Source of the DNA: an uncultured Bacteroidota bacterium
Lineage (GTDB): Bacteria; Bacteroidota; Bacteroidia; Chitinophagales; Chitinophagaceae
Direction: 5' to 3'
DNA length: 64,000 nt
Assembly (NCBI GenBank): GCA_903877645.1
Contig: CAIRES010000011.1
Span: forward strand, 39,641-103,640
The notes under the pieces are model-generated. The model was not told the DNA's origin. It saw nothing but the letters and a program-made list of their open reading frames with translations, and made no database searches. Both the position numbers and the translations under genes were made by a program. Positions 59,102-64,000 of this stretch are shown one piece after another; position 1 is the stretch's first letter, and each line of letters starts with the position of its first letter.

Positions 59102-59770
59102 ATGGAAGACCTTTATTATGTAGAATCGATAAAGGGTGAGCTGCTGGACAGATTACTGGAGCGGGGCTATTACCGGATGGGCAGGTTTATCTTCACTACG
59201 CATACTTTAGACCCTGCGAATGACGGGAGTGTGTTTCCTGTGTACTGGCTCAGGTATTTGGTGAATCATGTTACGCTATCGGCAAAGAATATGCAGTTGC
59301 TGGGAAAAAATGCACATTTTAAAGTTAGGCTCAGGAGCTTTACTATCATAGCAGAGTTGGAGCAATTATATAGCGCCTATGCTGCATCACTGCCCTTTAA
59401 GGCTGCACCTACCTTGCAGGACAATCTGCAGGATGTGCTGAATGAGGTGTACGATACCCACATCATAGAAGTGCGGCATAACAGCAAGCTGGTAGCGGCC
59501 GGTATTTTTGATAAAGGGAGTAACAGCATTGCGGGCATCATCAATATCTATGACCCGGAATACAAACAGCATCACAGCCCCGGCAAATTCCTGATGCTGC
59601 TGAAGTATGGATATTGCCTGAAGCACAATATACCTTATTACTACCCAGGGTACTTCTCGACGACTTACCCTGTGTTCGACTACAAGCTGTTCCTGGATAA
59701 AAAGGCTACTGAAGTATATATACCTGTGCCTGGCATGTGGATACCGTATGGGGTATTTGCGGAAAGATGA
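59102..59770 (+). CDS. Arginyl-tRNA-protein-transferase-like (ATE C-terminal domain) protein
   Basis: 222 residues. From about residue 110 a GNAT-like core typical of the ATE C-terminal domain: AAGIFDKGSNSIAGIINIYD, then SPGKFLMLLKYGYCLKHNIP, YYYPGYFSTTYPVFDYKLFL. The first 100 residues do not have the cysteine cluster of the full enzyme's N-terminal domain. ATE and the bacterial leucyltransferase Bpt transfer an amino acid from tRNA to protein N-termini; whether this half-size version does so is unknown. The rhomboid gene follows 94 bases later. Confidence 0.72.
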   Translation: MEDLYYVESIKGELLDRLLERGYYRMGRFIFTTHTLDPANDGSVFPVYWLRYLVNHVTLSAKNMQLLGKNAHFKVRLRSFTIIAELEQLYSAYAASLPFKAAPTLQDNLQDVLNEVYDTHIIEVRHNSKLVAAGIFDKGSNSIAGIINIYDPEYKQHHSPGKFLMLLKYGYCLKHNIPYYYPGYFSTTYPVFDYKLFLDKKATEVYIPVPGMWIPYGVFAER

Positions 59771-59864
59771 ACGGCGCTACTATAATTATTTCTGATACAC
59801 AGTTCAGGTAATTTGATGCTACACTACTCCGTACGGCTTTACCTTTATGTAAAATAAAACGGTG

Positions 59865-60902
59865 ATGGAGATGATAGGTGAGGTTGTGGATAAGAAGGAG
59901 ATACCCCTGCACAACTTCAAACCGGAAAGATACCTGGCTATTGTGAAGAAGGCTGCGGCGCGCTTGCGGTGGCATGTCGCAAATATCCGTACCGACACCA
60001 TAGAATGTTATGCAATAAATGATCATTACTCGGGCAACATCATCACTATAAAGGCGGGTAAGGACAACGCTATCCTGGAGAGCCGCCCGATGAACGGCTA
60101 TTATTGTGATGATCTTACAATCGCGCGAAATGCAGAACTGTTGCAGCAGGCTATAGCAGCCGCAGCCAACGAAGCACAAATAGCAGACCGTAACCTGCAC
60201 CCTATGCACAGGGAGCCTTATGGCGCACTGGTATTTTCTAAAAGCTACACGATAACTCCATTACTGGTATATACCAATGTACTGGTGTTTGTGGGGATGG
60301 TGGTATCAGGGCTGTCCATTCTGCATCCTACGGCACAGGAGCTTTACCTGTGGGGAGGTAATCTGAGGCCGGCGGTAAAGGGCGGAGAATGGTGGCGGCT
60401 GATCACGTACATCTTTCTGCATGGCGGGGCGATGCATTTGCTGATGAATACTTTTGCGCTGCTGTACATAGGTATGTTCCTGGAGCCACTGATGGGTAAG
60501 CTGCGCTTTGCATCAGCATACCTGCTCACGGGCATTTGTGCCGGGCTGATGAGTATAGCCATGCACCCTGCTAGTGTGGCTGTGGGTGCATCGGGGGCTA
60601 TCTTTGGTATGTATGGTGTGTTCCTGGCGTTGCTGACTACGAGGTACATTAAGAAGACACTGCGAAAGACGATGCTCAGGAGCATATTGTTCTTTGTGGT
60701 GCTGAACCTGATGTATGGGCTACAGGGCAATACCGATAATGCTGCGCATATAGGCGGACTGCTGAGCGGGCTGGTAATTGGTTATGCGTATTATCCGGGT
60801 ATTAATAAGCAGCACACTGTGGGGAAACAAGTGGTTGCGACGTTTGTGTTGGGGGTATGTACTGTGGTGGCGGTTGCTGCTTGTGCGGTGTGGCTGAGGT
60901 AG
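59865..60902 (+). CDS. Rhomboid-family intramembrane serine protease with soluble N-terminal domain
   Basis: 345 residues from the ATG at 59865; GTG at 59862 is also in frame. Residues 1-120 are soluble and unrecognised. The rhomboid domain starts at about 130: GGEWWRLITYIFLHGGAMHLLMN-like block with FLHGG and HLLMN, the serine in VGASGAIFGMYG and the second active residue in NAAHIGGLLSG. About six transmembrane helices. It would cleave transmembrane proteins within the inner membrane. Confidence 0.9.
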   Translation: MEMIGEVVDKKEIPLHNFKPERYLAIVKKAAARLRWHVANIRTDTIECYAINDHYSGNIITIKAGKDNAILESRPMNGYYCDDLTIARNAELLQQAIAAAANEAQIADRNLHPMHREPYGALVFSKSYTITPLLVYTNVLVFVGMVVSGLSILHPTAQELYLWGGNLRPAVKGGEWWRLITYIFLHGGAMHLLMNTFALLYIGMFLEPLMGKLRFASAYLLTGICAGLMSIAMHPASVAVGASGAIFGMYGVFLALLTTRYIKKTLRKTMLRSILFFVVLNLMYGLQGNTDNAAHIGGLLSGLVIGYAYYPGINKQHTVGKQVVATFVLGVCTVVAVAACAVWLR

Positions 60903-61007
60903 GATTTTCGGAAGCGGGGCTTCAAATGTGTGGGACGAAGCGGAGGACTAGTAGGGTAATAATTTTTTAACGATATACTAGTTGGGGGAAGGTTGTTTTA
61001 AAAAAAA

Positions 61008-61391
61008 TTATTCTAATTTTCGCTTTTTCGTTAGCACGATTCCCAATATAATTGCAACCCATGAAATAAAAGGTGTGAAAAGAAATATTGCTGCTGGTTT
61101 TGCGTCAATCGGACTTAAAATTCCAGTGTACGCTATAACAGAAATTACGGATAGTAACATCATTAGTATGTATATAATGGCTCTTTCGGATAAGCGATTA
61201 ACCCGATAATTTACAAACAGAAGCATTATAAATGGAGACATTACCCAAGCTAAGAAAAGGGCCGGCAAAACTACAGAAGCATTTTTATGCCCCGCTTTGA
61301 TTGTTAAGATCGCGGATAAAGCAACGCCAGTTAGTAGTATTATAGTAGTAATGGTGCGCAGTAAACTACTATTGAGCGTTTTTTTTGCCAT
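61008..61391 (-). CDS. Small four-helix membrane protein
   Basis: 127 residues with four hydrophobic segments (TITTIILLTGVALSAIL, VLPALFLAWVMSPFIMLLFV, AIIYILMMLLSVISVIAY, IFLFTPFISWVAIILGIVL). Base composition is AT-rich compared with neighbours to the left. Family unknown. Confidence 0.68.
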   Translation of the reverse strand: MAKKTLNSSLLRTITTIILLTGVALSAILTIKAGHKNASVVLPALFLAWVMSPFIMLLFVNYRVNRLSERAIIYILMMLLSVISVIAYTGILSPIDAKPAAIFLFTPFISWVAIILGIVLTKKRKLE

Positions 61392-62030
61392 TATTCTTTG
61401 CTTTATCCTTTGGGTTATTCTTTTCTACTGTTCCAATATGCCTTTTATAAACTTCCAGATTTTCGTAAGGAAACATTAGTAATTGCGTAAAAGAGAAACA
61501 AAGCTAATAGATTTAGAGCGAAGAAACAGAGCGGGATCGGCCACCTTCTCTGAAAAGGCTATGGCGGCTGAAAAGGGAAAAATGAGAAAGGGAGGGTTCG
61601 CTCTCGCTCACCGCTCCCTTTCTCATTTTTGTGCCCGGGACTGGAACAGAACTAATTTCTGCATTATAATACTGTGGCTGTTTTCAGCCATTTGAACCTA
61701 TGAAAAGGACAATAGGGGGACAAAATGTGTTATAATCCTCACTTTTGCACTAAAAAGTCAACTCTGCAATTTCATTGTGTAATCCTATTATTTCATTTAG
61801 GTTGGTTTGTATTTCCTTGCTAAATATACTCAGGTCATTTATGAAAATTGATGTACCAGTCATACATTACAAAATATACTCAACATCTAATAATTTGCAA
61901 CAATTTCACTACAACCATTGAAATGTTTTCATCCAAATACATTTTTGCAATATTCCATACATTGCAACGATTGAAAAATGCTGTCATAGTACCTTTTGAT
62001 TTCCTGATCTCTCACATTCAGTTATGCTAT
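61392..62030. other. 639-bp stretch between chromosome and phage-like genes
   Basis: Contains a strong 17-bp hairpin (61578-61630) and, from 61700, AT-rich sequence. A 37-residue minus-strand frame, 61750-61863 (MTGTSIFINDLSIFSKEIQT...), has a coding-like composition but is too short to call. ORFs 61483-61695 and 61848-62084 are not convincing. No integrase is seen. Confidence 0.5.
61578..61630. terminator. Long perfect hairpin near the phage junction
   Basis: AAAAATGAGAAAGGGAG (61578-61594) and CTCCCTTTCTCATTTTT (61614-61630), 19-base loop containing GGTTCGCTCTCGC. Directly to the right is GTGCCCGGGACTGGAACAG, resembling the acceptor end of a tRNA gene but not forming one. Confidence 0.6.
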
Positions 62031-62408
62031 TTACTTTGCAGGCTGGGGCAATGCCACCTGTTTCAATATCCCCTCAATCTGTAAAACCTGTTCCGGCTTT
62101 AGTCCCCTAATACTCTCCTCAGTTATCACCATGCCATTGATCTGTATGTAGTTGTTTTGTGTCTTTATAGGCTTGTTTTCAGGCTCAGGACTGCCCAGGT
62201 TGCCTACTACATCAAAATACAGTTTTGCAGCCCTCATATCGCCATTAACGGCAAATTTGTACACTTTAGCAAGCACCTTCACTTTCATGTAGCTAAACCA
62301 TTCTATTTGCTGCTGATAAAGGGGACTATCCCTATACTCTTGCAAGTGCTTATGTACTGTTTGCCTGCTCAATTCCGTTTTCTCTGCAATCTCTCTTTTA
62401 GATGGCAT
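62031..62408 (-). CDS. HTH protein, small-terminase-like phage protein
   Basis: 125 residues. N-terminal helix-turn-helix (MPSKREIAEKTELSRQTVHK), then a helical region (FSYMKVKVLAKVYKFAVNGD) with GDMRAAKLYFDVVGNLG, typical of phBC6A51-type/small terminase proteins, then a linker and a C-terminal part (GLKPEQVLQIEGILKQ). Small terminase subunits select phage DNA for packaging. It is followed on the left by AT-rich non-coding DNA. Confidence 0.72.
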   Translation of the reverse strand: MPSKREIAEKTELSRQTVHKHLQEYRDSPLYQQQIEWFSYMKVKVLAKVYKFAVNGDMRAAKLYFDVVGNLGSPEPENKPIKTQNNYIQINGMVITEESIRGLKPEQVLQIEGILKQVALPQPAK

Positions 62409-62472
62409 CCTGGAAGTCGAAAAATAAAGGTGTGAAATTCCCTACAAATAACTAATAGTGACGTAGTTTTTA

Positions 62473-62480
62473 TATATTTG
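62473..62480 (+). promoter_or_regulatory. Bacteroidota -7 box (TATATTTG) for the cargo lipoprotein
   Basis: Exact match, 16 bases before the ATG at 62497, so the gene has a host-type promoter of its own within the phage region. Confidence 0.5.
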
Positions 62481-62496
62481 GTGGAAACACGACAAT

Positions 62497-62958
62497 ATGA
62501 GAAACGTATTAACTTATATATTTATTACCATACTCTTTGTTTACATATCTGCATGTGGTGACAAAGGTGTAAATATAACAAAGAGCGACCCGATAAAAGG
62601 TGAGCCTGTAATTAATAATCCCGATTTAGGAAATTATGATTCAATGTTAACTCATGGGGTTAGTTTAAAAAATGTGCGTTGGGGATATTCACAAGACATA
62701 GCGGCATCACTCACGAAAAAGTACGGGTATGATATATACTGTCGATGCAATATTGCGTCTGTTGGCCCAACTGGAGCACTTCAGCCAGTTTTAGATTTTT
62801 ATTGCGATTGGTTTAATAAAGAAAATTCAAAGAAAATATTTGACATTATCAAGCCCGACTGTAAAAAATTGGGGTTTACTGTGGTTAGCTTTCAGCCGAA
62901 CCCAAAAACTACAAAATATTACAATGTTGGACCGGGTGCGAGTTATAATGTTGAATAA
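62497..62958 (+). CDS. Lipoprotein, divergent cargo gene in the phage region
   Basis: 153 residues with a lipobox ending FVYISAC (Cys20). The mature part has cysteines in DIYCRCN, DFYCDWFN and KPDCKKLG and a ~100-residue domain with no recognised family. It reads against the phage genes and has its own -7 box, so it is likely a lysogenic-conversion (moron) gene, which often acts at the host surface. Function unknown. Confidence 0.72.
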   Translation: MRNVLTYIFITILFVYISACGDKGVNITKSDPIKGEPVINNPDLGNYDSMLTHGVSLKNVRWGYSQDIAASLTKKYGYDIYCRCNIASVGPTGALQPVLDFYCDWFNKENSKKIFDIIKPDCKKLGFTVVSFQPNPKTTKYYNVGPGASYNVE

Positions 62959-62982
62959 GAAAGTCTACATTCAATTATGCAT

Positions 62983-64000
62983 TTAATATAGCGGCTTCAT
63001 TGTTGACCCTATAGACGGGGTAATCCCACTTGTATTTTTATCTATCGAAACGGGGACATCTGACTTTATAGATAATTCAATTTTACCACCTACGCTGTCG
63101 TTGAGGTTGCGTTTTATATAGTTGCCTACGCTATCATCTGAAATAACGGAAGGGGCATTAACGCTATCAGCAATCCCATAATCTAATTTATTTGGTGTCA
63201 TTTGAGGTAAATTAGACAAAGCTTTTTTATCCCGATCAATTTTGTCAGACAGCGCATTCATTTGCTTAGCCCCTTCTTCCCACGGCCAAAATATTTTACC
63301 TTTAAAATTTTTGTTTAATACAGTTTCTTCCTGGGATATAATTGCTTTCAAAATTTTGCCAGAATTATAATCATCTACTGCTTTTCCATATGCGCGAAGT
63401 GATGCGGTTGCATTATCTATTGGCTTCTTTATTTTATCGAAAATATCTCTTGTCTCGGCAATATTAGTATTTAGGTCTATAGTATTATCTGTTGTTTCAG
63501 AAACAATTCCTGTAATAGCTTTAAATGCAACATATACGCCACCCGCAAGAAGCAGTAGAGGCAATAGCTCCATATTTAGTATTGCTATCACGCCGTCCAT
63601 TACCGCTACCGCTGTACTCCATAGCCATGTTGCTTTAGTTATTGTACCGATAACAAAAGAAAGTCCTGCGGTTGCGGCGGCTAATACACCAAATGCCAAC
63701 GCTCCTTTTACAACTAAACCCGTTATCAACTTATGTTTATGTGCAAAATCTGACATAGACTGTATCACGGGTGTTATTATCTTTACAATTTGCGTCAACG
63801 CTGGTAACAACAACCCGCCAATACGAATTGCAAGCTGCTCAATATTATTCTTTGCGATTTGCGCCTGTGCCGCCGTAGTGCCTAACTGTTTTTGAAATGC
63901 CGTAGCAAGTGCATCGGAGTTACCTGCACGTTCTGCCATATTGCTTTTGTAGTTATCCCGTACACCGCCATTAAGAGATGAAACGGTCTTTAATGCCATG
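62983..64000 (-). CDS. Phage tail tape-measure protein, C-terminal part (5' end outside window)
   Basis: At least 338 residues; the first Met lies at the window edge and the start looks internal (ALKTVSSLNGGVRDNYKSNM), so the gene continues to the right. Features are the Ala/Gln-rich QKQLGTTAAQAQIAKNNIEQ block, two hydrophobic segments (LAFGVLAAATAGLSFVIG and LLPLLLLAGGVYVAFKAI) and a long charged C-terminal region. These are typical of tape-measure proteins, which set tail length and enter the host membrane. Confidence 0.78.
   Translation of the reverse strand, partial: MALKTVSSLNGGVRDNYKSNMAERAGNSDALATAFQKQLGTTAAQAQIAKNNIEQLAIRIGGLLLPALTQIVKIITPVIQSMSDFAHKHKLITGLVVKGALAFGVLAAATAGLSFVIGTITKATWLWSTAVAVMDGVIAILNMELLPLLLLAGGVYVAFKAITGIVSETTDNTIDLNTNIAETRDIFDKIKKPIDNATASLRAYGKAVDDYNSGKILKAIISQEETVLNKNFKGKIFWPWEEGAKQMNALSDKIDRDKKALSNLPQMTPNKLDYGIADSVNAPSVISDDSVGNYIKRNLNDSVGGKIELSIKSDVPVSIDKNTSGITPSIGSTMKPLY

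Larger units (their letters stand above)
62031..64000. mobile_element. Left edge of a prophage or phage-derived region
   Basis: Two minus-strand phage-type genes (small-terminase-like HTH protein and tail tape-measure protein) plus a divergent lipoprotein cargo gene, with AT content higher than the rest of the window. Only this edge is visible; the integrase, capsid and portal genes would lie to the right, if present. Confidence 0.6.

Noticed and set aside
61631..61660. tRNA gene at the phage junction
   Set aside because: Only the acceptor-end-like word is present; T-arm, anticodon and D-arm cannot be formed.

Overview
The window looks like chromosome from a Bacteroidota member, most likely in or near Chitinophagales/Chitinophagaceae. 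The evidence is type IX secretion (T9SS) C-terminal sorting domains on six proteins, SprB-type repeat adhesins, a DUF1573 array, an S46 dipeptidyl-peptidase, a DUF5686 outer-membrane protein, many short lipoproteins, and repeated TAnnTTTG (-7) promoter boxes of the Bacteroidota type. Assignments rest on reading translated sequence and remembered family signatures; no search was run.

Layout. 1-7.9 kb: the end of a surface/lipoprotein gene, then a leftward run (class III aminotransferase, CCA-adding enzyme, TsaC, family 9 glycosyltransferase), then four tandem exported DUF1573 paralogues and pcm. 8-16.9 kb: a histidine kinase, an AhpC/AhpD peroxidase pair, a T9SS type B surface protein, an S46 peptidase and a trypsin-like protein. 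17-23.4 kb: an ABC ATPase with a giant ABC-permease/M1-peptidase fusion, an outer-membrane barrel and an unknown protein. 23.7-30.1 kb: two tandem ~1,040-residue SprB-repeat T9SS proteins. 30.4-34.2 kb: RlmI-like methyltransferase, a small exported protein, serine deaminase and a fasciclin protein.

The most coherent system is at 34.3-43.8 kb, all on the minus strand. It holds kdsB, a transaldolase-fold protein fused to two CBS domains, a PIN toxin-antitoxin cassette, kdsA, kdnB, kdnA, an orphan antitoxin-like ORF, waaA, darA and darB. Together these predict synthesis and transfer of Kdo and its 8-amino derivative Kdo8N for lipid A/inner core, next to dialkylresorcinol synthesis genes. The arabinose-5-phosphate isomerase KdsD (SIS+CBS) is not in the cluster; a transaldolase+CBS protein sits there instead, which is the main candidate for something undescribed.

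44-57.8 kb: a small membrane protein, tandem repeats, trpS, a deoxynucleoside kinase, a DUF5686 protein, a MauE/thioredoxin-like fusion, lipoproteins, a histidine kinase that has lost its phosphoacceptor histidine, and three paralogous T9SS surface proteins, one interrupted by an in-frame TGA. 57.8-61.4 kb: LuxE-like acyl-protein synthetase, an arginyltransferase-like protein, a rhomboid protease and small membrane proteins. From about 61.7 kb the sequence turns AT-rich and carries phage genes (small-terminase-like HTH protein, tape-measure protein running off the end) with a lipoprotein cargo gene: the edge of a prophage. No rRNA, tRNA or CRISPR array was recognised.
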